From NCBI GenBank assembly GCA_030635365.1, contig DAOVYZ010000199.1, positions 1-6,657 of the forward strand: a stretch of 6,657 bases of DNA, written 5' to 3'. The position numbers were made by a program, and so were the translations under genes. Of this stretch, positions 1-5,693 are shown one piece after another; position 1 is the first letter of the stretch; every line of letters begins with the position of its first letter. Source of the stretch: Bacteroidales bacterium. GTDB lineage: Bacteria > Bacteroidota > Bacteroidia > Bacteroidales > UBA12077. Under the pieces are notes generated by a model. It saw only the letters and a list, made by a program, of their open reading frames with translations. It was not told where the DNA came from and did not search any database.

Positions 1-2
1 CA

Positions 3-32
3 TTTGAAATTTATTATTTAGTTGTTAATTTG
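3..32 (+). promoter_or_regulatory. Candidate Bacteroidota-type promoter of queG
   Basis: A TTTG at 3-6 and a TTAATTTG at 25-32 resemble the Bacteroidota -33 (TTTG) and -7 (TAnnTTTG) elements. They are separated by 18 bp, and the -7-like box ends 17 bp before the proposed queG start. The -7 box has one mismatch to the consensus. In sequence this AT-rich such matches arise by chance, so this is a suggestion only. Confidence 0.25.
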
Positions 33-49
33 CCATTTATAAATAAGAT

Positions 50-973
50 TTGAAGATTTTGAGCAAAACAACAAACACTAAAAAGATAAAAAACAAAGCT
101 CTTGAATTAGGCTTTTCAGCAATAGGTATATCTAAAGCTGGATATCTTGAGAAAGAATCATATCAACTTAAGAATTGGCTAAAAGACGGTTTGCATGGAG
201 AAATGCAATACATGGAAAATAATTTTGGAAAACGTACTAACCCAAATAAACTGGTTGAGGGGGCAAAATCTGTTGTCTCTGTTTTACTAAACTATTACCC
301 AAAAGAGAATCAAGGCAAAGGGAATTATAAAATTTCAAAATATGCTTTTGGTAAAGATTACCATTATGTAGTAAAAGAAAAGCTAAACGAGTTATTGGAG
401 TTTATTCAAAATGAAATTGGCAGGGTGAACGGAAGAGCGTTTGTTGATTCGGCTCCGGTTATGGAAAAAGCATGGGCAGCAAAATCAGGATTGGGATGGA
501 TAGGTAAGAATACAAACCTTATTTCTAAAAAATTTGGCTCGTTTGTATTTATTGGAGAACTTATAATTGACCTTGAGTTAGAATATGATGAGGCGATACA
601 AAATTATTGTGGAACCTGCACAAAGTGCATTGATGCTTGCCCTACAAGTGCCTTAAACCCTTATAACTTAGATGCACGAAAATGTATTTCATATTTAACC
701 ATTGAGAAAAAAGGAGAATTACCTCCGCAGATGAAAGGCAAATGGGAAAGCTGGATATTTGGCTGCGACAAATGCCAGGATGTTTGCCCATGGAATAAAA
801 AAGTTAAACCTCACAAAGAACCTGCTTTTTATCCAAAGCAAGAACTTTTGACATTCACCAAAGAAGAATGGAAAAATTTGGATAAAGCCAGGTTTAAAAA
901 ACTATTTAAGAACTCAGCAATTGAACGAACAAAATTTGAAGGACTAAAAAGAAATATTGATTTCCTGGAATAA
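50..973 (+). CDS. queG: Epoxyqueuosine reductase QueG
   Basis: This cytoplasmic iron-sulfur, cobalamin-dependent enzyme reduces epoxyqueuosine to queuosine, the last step of queuosine synthesis at the tRNA wobble position. The protein has 307 residues, near the usual length. The N-terminal DUF1730 region contains FVDSAPVMEK at about 131-140; its Asp133 corresponds to the catalytic aspartate of the family. It is followed by AWAAKSGLGWIGKNTN. A ferredoxin-like module holds CGTCTKCIDACP (Cys187, 190, 193, 197), Cys212 in KCISYLTIE, and CDKCQDVCPWN (Cys239, 242, 246), giving eight cysteines for two 4Fe-4S clusters. A stop codon lies at 44-46 and no ATG occurs before residue 52, so the start must be non-ATG. 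TTG at 50 is the earliest choice and TTG at 59 the alternative. It converges with the DUF3078 gene downstream. Family assignment is secure; the exact start is not. Confidence 0.96.
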   Translation: MKILSKTTNTKKIKNKALELGFSAIGISKAGYLEKESYQLKNWLKDGLHGEMQYMENNFGKRTNPNKLVEGAKSVVSVLLNYYPKENQGKGNYKISKYAFGKDYHYVVKEKLNELLEFIQNEIGRVNGRAFVDSAPVMEKAWAAKSGLGWIGKNTNLISKKFGSFVFIGELIIDLELEYDEAIQNYCGTCTKCIDACPTSALNPYNLDARKCISYLTIEKKGELPPQMKGKWESWIFGCDKCQDVCPWNKKVKPHKEPAFYPKQELLTFTKEEWKNLDKARFKKLFKNSAIERTKFEGLKRNIDFLE

Positions 974-980
974 AATTTAA

Positions 981-1082
981 CCGCGAAGACGCGAAGGCGC
1001 AAAAAAGAAAATATACTGACACTTGAAGATATATAAAACTTGGCGTCTCTGCGGCTTTGCATGAAATATCTCTCGCAAAGCC
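981..1082. repeat. GC-rich inverted-repeat element, possible bidirectional terminator
   Basis: Two nested or adjacent inverted repeats lie between convergent genes. Arm 981-996 pairs with 1039-1054 at 13 of 16 positions. GGCTTTGC at 1053-1060 pairs perfectly with GCAAAGCC at 1075-1082 across a 14-nt loop. The element is built from CGCGAAGACGC / GCAAAGCC-like words and is far richer in G+C than its surroundings. Similar CGCAAAGACGCAAAG-type intergenic repeats occur in many Bacteroidota genomes (recollection, not checked). Read on the minus strand, the outer stem is followed by a T-rich stretch, which would suit termination of the DUF3078 transcript. Confidence 0.6.
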
Positions 1083-1092
1083 ACAAAGAAAA

Positions 1093-1977
1093 CTAAAACT
1101 TATACGTCAACCCTACCCCAAAAACTTCCTTAAACTGGACTTTAGGGCCTTCCGGCTTACCCTCAGCATCAGAAGTAGCAATATCATCATCATAAATTAA
1201 GTGAGTATTTAAATTAGCCGACAGGTAATCATTAATCTTCATATTAATCATAACTTTCCAGTCAACATCAATATTCTGTGGATTATCCAGGTAGTTGGAG
1301 AAAAACCCTAAAGTTGAGTTTAAAGTAACATTTTTCATAACCTCCTTTTTAACACCAAAATTGGCAGAGCCTCCAAGTTCCATCCTGCTTTTTTCTCCGG
1401 GGCCAACACCAAAAGAACCCCTTGCAGAGAGCGTGTCATCTAACACTAAAGTTAACTTCCCTGCAACCGGAGATAATACGGCATAGAAAGACTCACCGGG
1501 TTTATACTCTATACCTAAAGCAGCTTGTATATAACCGGGAGCCATAAACTCTGAAATAACATAACTGGTGTCTTCCTCGTATTTTTTCCCTTCGTCCATT
1601 TGGGTTTTAACATTCAGCATAGCCGATATGAAAAATGATTTTGAAATCTTTCTTCCGTATTTTGACAGGAAATCGATATGGTCATCGGTTTTTCGTATAC
1701 CCAGTTCACCCTGCTTTTGAATACCATAACCAATATCCAAGGTATTTAACCAGTCGTTTTTATCTTTCGAATAACTTAACGAAAGGTTTAACAAACCGTT
1801 AAATGCATAGGAATTATCGCCACCGGCAGCCCAGTTAGATAACGAAACCTGCGAGAAATTCAAAGAACTCAAACCATCAAATTTCCATGCTTTTACAGTG
1901 TCGGCCTGCTCTTGTGCCTTAATAAAAACAGAAGTACAAAAAATAAAAGCTATAATAAATGTAATTTTCTTAATCAT
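1093..1977 (-). CDS. DUF3078 outer-membrane β-barrel protein
   Basis: A 294-residue protein of the Bacteroidota DUF3078 family, whose function is not established. It starts with a lysine pair and a hydrophobic stretch (residues about 5-19), a signal peptide probably cleaved after Ala21 (IKA|QEQ). The family hallmark FSQVSLSNWAAGGDNSYAF occupies about 41-59. It is followed by alternating polar/aromatic segments typical of β-strands (LSLSYSKDKNDWLN, LDIGYGI, ISAMLNVKTQ). The C-terminus GVGLTYKF ends in phenylalanine, as outer-membrane barrels recognised by BamA do. It is likely a monomeric barrel in the outer membrane. The ATG at 1977 is preceded by no clear Shine-Dalgarno sequence, but a small hairpin lies about 16 bp upstream. 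The gene is in the same direction as yjbQ but separated from it by 186 bp, so it probably has its own promoter. Confidence 0.92.
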   Translation of the reverse strand: MIKKITFIIAFIFCTSVFIKAQEQADTVKAWKFDGLSSLNFSQVSLSNWAAGGDNSYAFNGLLNLSLSYSKDKNDWLNTLDIGYGIQKQGELGIRKTDDHIDFLSKYGRKISKSFFISAMLNVKTQMDEGKKYEEDTSYVISEFMAPGYIQAALGIEYKPGESFYAVLSPVAGKLTLVLDDTLSARGSFGVGPGEKSRMELGGSANFGVKKEVMKNVTLNSTLGFFSNYLDNPQNIDVDWKVMINMKINDYLSANLNTHLIYDDDIATSDAEGKPEGPKVQFKEVFGVGLTYKF

Positions 1978-1992
1978 TTTTTAAAGTTTAAA

Positions 1993-2010
1993 GCCTGACT
2001 GCCGTCAGAC
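1993..2010. repeat. Short palindrome with TGCC loop
   Basis: CTGAC (1995-1999) and GTCAG (2004-2008) form a perfect 5-bp stem around the loop TGCC. It extends by a G-C pair past one mismatch, to 1993 and 2010. It lies in the presumed 5' untranslated region of the DUF3078 gene, about 16 bp from its ATG, where it could affect translation or mark a REP-like dispersed repeat. Confidence 0.5.
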
Positions 2011-2080
2011 AAGTTAATAATGTAAAAATACAAGATAAGATTGAAATTGTTCAAGACAAAATGAAAATTATATATTTTCT

Positions 2081-2104
2081 CTAATAGCTAATGGCTAACA
2101 GCTT
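2081..2104. repeat. TAGC-rich degenerate repeat, related to the arms at 3564-4006
   Basis: The stretch consists of CTAATAGCTAATGGCTAACA followed by GCTT, a run of degenerate GCTAAYR-type words. The same words occur in the right arm near 3994-4010 (CTAATAGCTAATAAAAG). In reverse complement (TGTTAGCCATTAG) they also resemble the left arm near 3564-3577. It is intergenic between yjbQ and the DUF3078 gene. Confidence 0.5.
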
Positions 2105-2163
2105 GTTCCTCAAAATAAATAGCTTTAAACTAGAATTTGAAACTTGGAATACAAAACGAAAAA

Positions 2164-2568
2164 CTACCCTGCAATAATAGAAACAACAATATTCCTTTTA
2201 GCACGAGGCCCATCAAACTCACAAAAGAAAATATTTTGCCAGGTAGCCAGCCCCATTTTATTCTCAATAATAGGAACCGTTTCACTAGGCCCTACAATTC
2301 CGGCTTTAAGGTGAGCATCGCCATTCTTATCCTGGGCATCATGTTCCCATATACCCGAAGGAATAAGCTTTTTCAAAAGTTTAACAACATCGTTCTGAAC
2401 AGACTCATCCCAGTTTTCCTGTATCATTATGGCAGCAGTCGCTCCCTGGGCATAAACATTTACTATTCCTGTCTTTACATTACTTTCGCTTACTAACTGC
2501 TCTATTTGTTCAGTGATATCAAAAAGCCCGTTTTCTTTATCGGTTGATATTTGTATGATTTTTTGCAT
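2164..2568 (-). CDS. yjbQ: YjbQ / UPF0047 family protein
   Basis: A 134-residue cytoplasmic protein of the YjbQ (UPF0047) family, which is often annotated as secondary thiamine-phosphate synthase because members weakly replace ThiE; the true role is unsettled. Seen in sequence: FDITEQI near 16-22, ATAAIMIQEN at about 43-51, WEHDAQDKNGDAHLKAG at about 74-90 with His76 and His86, GPSETVPI at 93-100, and the C-terminal signature GLATWQNIFFCEFDGPR at 106-122. The usual HTTA motif reads QGAT here (about 41-44), so the first conserved histidine is absent. I chose the ATG at 2568 because it gives the normal N-terminus; an in-frame TTG 21 bp upstream would add seven atypical residues. The gene is divergent from the hydrolase gene across about 147 bp. 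Confidence 0.93.
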   Translation of the reverse strand: MQKIIQISTDKENGLFDITEQIEQLVSESNVKTGIVNVYAQGATAAIMIQENWDESVQNDVVKLLKKLIPSGIWEHDAQDKNGDAHLKAGIVGPSETVPIIENKMGLATWQNIFFCEFDGPRAKRNIVVSIIAG

Positions 2569-2608
2569 AATATGTCTAAATTTGGTCAACTAATTTGCTA
2601 AACTATGA

Positions 2609-2660
2609 AATATCCACGAGTAATAAAAAACAACAACCAAAAATGATTATCATGGATATT
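2609..2660. repeat. 8-bp perfect inverted repeat in a divergent promoter region
   Basis: AATATCCA at 2609-2616 is repeated in inverted form as TGGATATT at 2653-2660, with 36 bp between. The pair lies between the divergent yjbQ and hydrolase genes, where a two-half-site operator would be plausible, but chance cannot be excluded. Confidence 0.3.
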
Positions 2661-2662
2661 CT

Positions 2663-2680
2663 CTGCTTACCGATAAGCAG
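2663..2680. repeat. Perfect 7-bp stem palindrome with CCGA loop
   Basis: CTGCTTA (2663-2669) and TAAGCAG (2674-2680) form a perfect stem around the loop CCGA, 36 bp before the hydrolase start. Together with the 1993-2010 palindrome it looks like one of a family of short dispersed intergenic hairpins. No T-tract follows on the plus strand, so terminator function there is unlikely. Confidence 0.55.
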
Positions 2681-2715
2681 GCATGTGGCCTTTAAAAATA
2701 TAAACACGTGAAAAT

Positions 2716-3570
2716 ATGAATTACAAACCAACAACATATGCTTCTTTCGATGGAATAAAACTTTCAGGTTACCTGTGGGAGCCATCAGAAAAGCCAAAAG
2801 CAATTATAAATTTAGTTCATGGATGGGGGGAGTATAGCGAAAAATATGATGACTGGGCATTAAGATTTGCAGGGAAAGGATTTGCAGTACATGCAATTGA
2901 TTACAGGGGCCATGGGAAATCAGATGGGCGTAGGGGTTATATCAATAGTTTTGATGATTTTTTAAATGACATTGAAGTTTTGGTAAAAGAGTCAAAAAAA
3001 CTCTATCCGGAATTACCTCAGATTATATATGGGCATAGTTTGGGAGGGAATATCACTACCAATTATTTACTTAAAAGAAAACATGAGTTTCAATGTGCAA
3101 TTATTTCATCACCATGGTATAAACTATCTTTCGAACCTTCAGCATTAATGTTATTATTTGCACGGATAATTAGAAAAATATATCCTAAATTTACTCAAAA
3201 GGCAAAGCTTAATATTGAAGCCCTTACTCACGATCAGAAGGTAATAGAAGATTATATAAACGACCCTTTAGTACATGGAAAAATATCGACAAAAATGTTT
3301 TACGAAATTTACAACGCCGGGTACTGGGTACTGGAAAATGCCGATAAAATTGACTTGCCTGTTTTAATTCAACACGGGAACGATGATAAAATAACATCAT
3401 ATAAAGCGAGTAAAGAATTTGCTATAAAAGCCCGGGAATTAAAAAAAGATGTAACTTATAAAGAGTGGGAGGGATTGTATCATGAGCTGCATAACGAATT
3501 TGAAAAAGATGAGGTTTTTGAGTTTGTTGTTAAGTGGTTAGAAAAAAAGCTTTTAGCTAAAAGTTGTTAG
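2716..3570 (+). CDS. Monoacylglycerol lipase-like α/β hydrolase
   Basis: A 284-residue α/β hydrolase of the serine aminopeptidase S33 / Hydrolase_4 group, closest in pattern to monoacylglycerol lipases and lysophospholipases, which release fatty acids from glycerol esters. Visible elements: oxyanion-hole segment LVHGWGEYSEKY at about 33-44; DYRGHGKSDGRRGYI at about 62-76; nucleophile elbow GHSLGG with Ser108; acid residue in HGNDDKIT (probably Asp224); and catalytic histidine in YHELHNE (His256). There is no signal peptide, so it is probably cytosolic. A short cap with a hydrophobic stretch (ALMLLFARII, about 143-152) may contact membrane lipid. The last few codons (AKSC and stop) lie in TAGC-rich repeat sequence, and the stop falls inside the left arm of the downstream inverted repeat, so the native C-terminus may have been slightly altered. 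Substrate is unproven. Confidence 0.93.
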   Translation: MNYKPTTYASFDGIKLSGYLWEPSEKPKAIINLVHGWGEYSEKYDDWALRFAGKGFAVHAIDYRGHGKSDGRRGYINSFDDFLNDIEVLVKESKKLYPELPQIIYGHSLGGNITTNYLLKRKHEFQCAIISSPWYKLSFEPSALMLLFARIIRKIYPKFTQKAKLNIEALTHDQKVIEDYINDPLVHGKISTKMFYEIYNAGYWVLENADKIDLPVLIQHGNDDKITSYKASKEFAIKARELKKDVTYKEWEGLYHELHNEFEKDEVFEFVVKWLEKKLLAKSC

Positions 3571-3615
3571 CCTTTAGTTTCCAGTTATTAGAAATAAAAA
3601 TTTAAAGAAATTACT

Positions 3616-3975
3616 ATGAAGAATTTTAAGAAACTAAAAATTTGGCACAAAGGAATTGATATTGTTAAAGAAATATATAAAATCGCTAATCTTTTACCTG
3701 AAAGGGAGCGGTATGGCTTGATTTCACAAATAACAAGAGCATCTGTTTCAATTCCTTCAAATATTGCTGAAGGGAGTTCAAGAAGAAGTGGTAAAGACTA
3801 TTTCCGGTTCCTGGAAATTGCTTTAGGATCTTCCTTTGAGGTTGAAACCCAAATGATAATAATTGAAAACTTGAATTATGTTAAAAGTAATCAATTAGTT
3901 GAGTTGTCTAAAATGTTAGATGAGGAACAAATGATGATATATGGCTTAATGAATAAACTAAAAACTAATAACTAA
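3616..3975 (+). CDS. Four-helix-bundle protein (S23 / IVS family, TIGR02436-type)
   Basis: A 119-residue cytoplasmic protein of the 23S rRNA intervening-sequence (S23) four-helix-bundle family. Diagnostic segments are LKIWHKG at 7-13, YGLISQITRASVSIPSNIAE at about 33-52 followed by GSSRRSGKDYFRFLEIA, and a third helix with SSFEVETQ at about 72-79. The family forms homopentameric bundles and is related to Avd, the accessory protein of diversity-generating retroelements; the cellular role of stand-alone members is unknown. No reverse transcriptase or variable repeat is visible here, so a DGR is not indicated. The gene is 45 bp after the hydrolase stop and 35 bp before the GSCFA start. Its last codons and stop lie inside a 14-bp tandem repeat. 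ATG at 3616 is the natural start. Confidence 0.93.
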   Translation: MKNFKKLKIWHKGIDIVKEIYKIANLLPERERYGLISQITRASVSIPSNIAEGSSRRSGKDYFRFLEIALGSSFEVETQMIIIENLNYVKSNQLVELSKMLDEEQMMIYGLMNKLKTNN

Positions 3976-3999
3976 AAACTAATAACTAAAAACTAATAG
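3958..3999 (+). repeat. Three tandem copies of a 14-bp repeat
   Basis: CTAAAAACTAATAA occurs at 3958-3971 and 3972-3985, then as CTAAAAACTAATAG at 3986-3999, followed by CTAATAAAAG. The first copy encodes the C-terminal KTN-type residues of the four-helix-bundle protein and the second supplies its stop codon. Copy-number change would alter the spacing to the GSCFA gene without changing the stop. Confidence 0.85.
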
Positions 4000-4010
4000 C
4001 TAATAAAAGA

Positions 4011-4991
4011 ATGAAAACCTTCCGTACCACAATACAACCCGAAATATCACCAAAAAAAATAAGCTACCATACACCCATCTTGTTTATAGGTTCGTGCTTT
4101 ACAGAGAATATCGGGAACAGAATGCATCAATTGAAATTTTCTGCAATAGTAAATCCTTTTGGAGTATTATATAATCCTGAATCTGTTCGAAATGGTATAG
4201 AAATATTGATTAATAAGAAAAAATTTACCGAATCAGGACTTGATTTATTCAATGAATTATGGTTTAGTTTTTATCACGATTCAGAGTTTTCTGACCCTGA
4301 CAAGCAAAAAAGTTTAGACAGAATTAATTCATCAATAGAATCTGCAGCTAAACAATTAAAAGTAGCAAAACATCTTGTTATAAGCCTTGGAACAGCTTGG
4401 GTTTATAAGTATTTAAAAACGGGGAATGTGGTTTCGAATTGCCATAAAATACCTGCTAAGGAATTTGAAAGATACAAACTAAGTGTCGAAGATATTTTTA
4501 CATCGTGGATTGCTCTTATCAATAAATTGAATGAAATAAACCCTAAACTAAATATAATTTTTACTGTTAGCCCTGTGCGCCATTGGAAAGATGGTGCCGT
4601 GCAAAATCAATTGAGCAAATCGACTTTGATTCTAGCGATACACCAGCTTAAAAATAAATTTAGAAATGTAGAGTATTTTCCTGCATATGAAATTATGATG
4701 GATGATTTACGTGACTACCGTTTTTATGCCGACGATATGTTACACCCCTCAAACAAAGCAGTAGATTATATTTGGGATCAATTCGCACAAACCTATTTTG
4801 AAAAAGAAACTTTCGGGATTGTAAATGAAATTAAACAGGTATTTTTTGCTAAAAATCATCGTCCGATTAACCCAAATACCAAGGAATACAACAAGTTTTT
4901 AGAAAGTCAAATAGTTAAAATTCAAGGATTAGTGAATAAATATCCATTTTTAGATTTGATGCAGGAATTAGATTATTTTCAAAATAGTTAA
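4011..4991 (+). CDS. GSCFA domain-containing protein (SGNH-like hydrolase)
   Basis: A 326-residue member of the GSCFA family (PF08885), named for its N-terminal motif and related to SGNH/GDSL esterases. The biological substrate is unknown; some relatives are thought to act on polysaccharide acyl groups. Seen here: LFIGSCFTENIG at about 24-35 with probable nucleophile Ser28; NPFGVLYNP at 48-56; SLGTAWVY at 125-132; NCHKIP at about 143-148; TVSPVRHWKDG at 185-195; and YADDMLHPSNKAVDYIW at 239-255 with probable Asp242/His245 catalytic partners. No signal peptide is apparent. It starts 35 bp after the four-helix-bundle gene, with a weak purine-rich stretch (AAAAGA) before the ATG. Without the intervening cassette it would directly follow the hydrolase gene. 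Its stop overlaps that of the opposite-strand gene by a few bases. Confidence 0.94.
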   Translation: MKTFRTTIQPEISPKKISYHTPILFIGSCFTENIGNRMHQLKFSAIVNPFGVLYNPESVRNGIEILINKKKFTESGLDLFNELWFSFYHDSEFSDPDKQKSLDRINSSIESAAKQLKVAKHLVISLGTAWVYKYLKTGNVVSNCHKIPAKEFERYKLSVEDIFTSWIALINKLNEINPKLNIIFTVSPVRHWKDGAVQNQLSKSTLILAIHQLKNKFRNVEYFPAYEIMMDDLRDYRFYADDMLHPSNKAVDYIWDQFAQTYFEKETFGIVNEIKQVFFAKNHRPINPNTKEYNKFLESQIVKIQGLVNKYPFLDLMQELDYFQNS

Positions 4992-5545
4992 TGCCAGCTA
5001 ATATCTATTTCAGTAATATCATCACCTTGAGCCATCGATTTGGTAATATTGGTTTTTATATCTTTACAATTAGTAAGTTCAAGCGCTTTTTCGCACCATC
5101 CTGCTATTCTATATTCAATAAGTTTTTCTGGTTCAGGAAACTTAGTAATATTTAATATGAGCCTTTTATCGACACTGTTTTTTACAACAATTTCAGATGA
5201 GCTGTAATAAGTGGCAAAAACTCTTCCTGCTCTTTGAATGATAAAATTAGGAGAAGCAATTCTGATAAAAATTTTATACACACCTTTTAAACCAACTTCG
5301 GCACTAAACTTTCCTGCGTCAAATGCTGCTTTTTCAATATTGTTATCATAAAATAATTTGGCTATTATTGTTGTTGGTATAACAGCTGCATCTTTCATAG
5401 AATACCATGCATTTGCATAAATGCTTTCAATCATAATATTTTGCGAAGCTTCAGGAAGTTCTTTGAGCCAAACTTTATATTGATCCGGATATCTTTTCTT
5501 AACAAAATCTTGTATAGATTTAACTAATGTACCTTTAACTTCCAT
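4988..5545 (-). CDS. Conserved protein of unknown function, possibly DUF2378/V4R-like
   Basis: A 185-residue soluble protein that I do not firmly recognise. Conserved-looking elements are MEVKGTLVKSIQDFVKKRYP at the N-terminus, SIYANAWYSM near 41-50, a glycine-rich helical part DAGKFSAEVGLKGVYKIF at about 76-93, IIQRAGRVFATYY at about 102-114, YRIAGWCEKALEL at about 145-157, and a C-terminal DDITEIDISWH. The order (N-terminal helices, a GR-containing helix, then a strand-rich C-terminal part with a GW motif) recalls TIGR02265/DUF2378 and the V4R and haem-NO-binding group of small-ligand sensors. That is a weak inference from pattern alone. It has no signal peptide or membrane segment. ATG at 5545 has a modest purine-rich sequence before it. 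The gene faces the GSCFA gene with overlapping stop codons. Confidence 0.88.
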   Translation of the reverse strand: MEVKGTLVKSIQDFVKKRYPDQYKVWLKELPEASQNIMIESIYANAWYSMKDAAVIPTTIIAKLFYDNNIEKAAFDAGKFSAEVGLKGVYKIFIRIASPNFIIQRAGRVFATYYSSSEIVVKNSVDKRLILNITKFPEPEKLIEYRIAGWCEKALELTNCKDIKTNITKSMAQGDDITEIDISWH

Positions 5546-5550
5546 ATCTC

Positions 5551-5582
5551 ACTTTAGATTAATTAATAAAGGATACTAAAGT
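5551..5582. repeat. 7-bp inverted repeat just upstream of the 4988-5545 gene
   Basis: ACTTTAG at 5551-5557 pairs perfectly with CTAAAGT at 5576-5582 across 18 bp of A/T sequence, ending 5 bp before the minus-strand ATG. It could form a leader stem or be an operator. In sequence of about 80% A+T such repeats also occur by chance. Confidence 0.3.
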
Positions 5583-5597
5583 TAATATTAATTTGAA

Positions 5598-5619
5598 TAC
5601 AAATACAATAAAATTTGTA
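5598..5619. repeat. 7-bp inverted repeat with 8-nt loop
   Basis: TACAAAT at 5598-5604 and ATTTGTA at 5613-5619 are perfect inverted copies. They lie in the presumed promoter region of the minus-strand gene, where TGTATTTG (reverse complement of 5600-5607) is close to a Bacteroidota -7 box. Overlap of a palindrome with a promoter element suggests an operator, at low confidence. Confidence 0.3.
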
Positions 5620-5693
5620 AGATGATAAATAAATTATTAAGCATAATAGCCCCTACTTCGGGAAACTAGTGTATTTTGTAAAAATTTGTAATA

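Larger units (their letters stand above)
3564..4006. other. Inverted-repeat-bounded cassette carrying a four-helix-bundle gene
   Basis: The left arm 3564-3591, reverse-complemented, matches 3979-4006 at 23 of 28 positions; CTAATAACT at the outer end and AAACTAA inside it are identical. The arms tightly enclose one gene (3616-3975). Four-helix-bundle proteins of this family were first described as the ORFs inside 23S rRNA intervening sequences, which are stem-bounded insertions. This resembles such an element placed between two protein genes. No transposase is present, so any mobility would depend on outside functions. The boundaries are inferred from repeat similarity only, and no target-site duplication was identified. 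Confidence 0.45.

Noticed and set aside
829..1086. Open frame of 85 codons on the minus strand
   Set aside because: It lies antisense over the 3' end of queG and the repeat element; its composition is that of a shadow frame and it matches no family I know.
1295..1486. Open frame of 63 codons on the plus strand
   Set aside because: Entirely antisense within the well-supported DUF3078 gene.
2137..2496. Open frame of 119 codons on the plus strand
   Set aside because: Antisense over yjbQ, whose conserved motifs are clear; the plus-strand product is low-complexity and unrecognisable.
2569..2589. TTG at 2589 as the yjbQ start
   Set aside because: It would add seven residues (MTKFRHI) that do not fit the family N-terminus, while an ATG in frame gives the normal start.
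2603..2803. Hydrophobic 66-codon frame on the minus strand
   Set aside because: It overlaps the conserved 5' end of the hydrolase gene antisense and includes the hairpin region; its hydrophobicity follows from reading A-rich sequence on the opposite strand.
3616..3975. Diversity-generating retroelement accessory protein (Avd)
   Set aside because: The fold family is related, but no reverse transcriptase, template repeat or variable repeat lies in the window.
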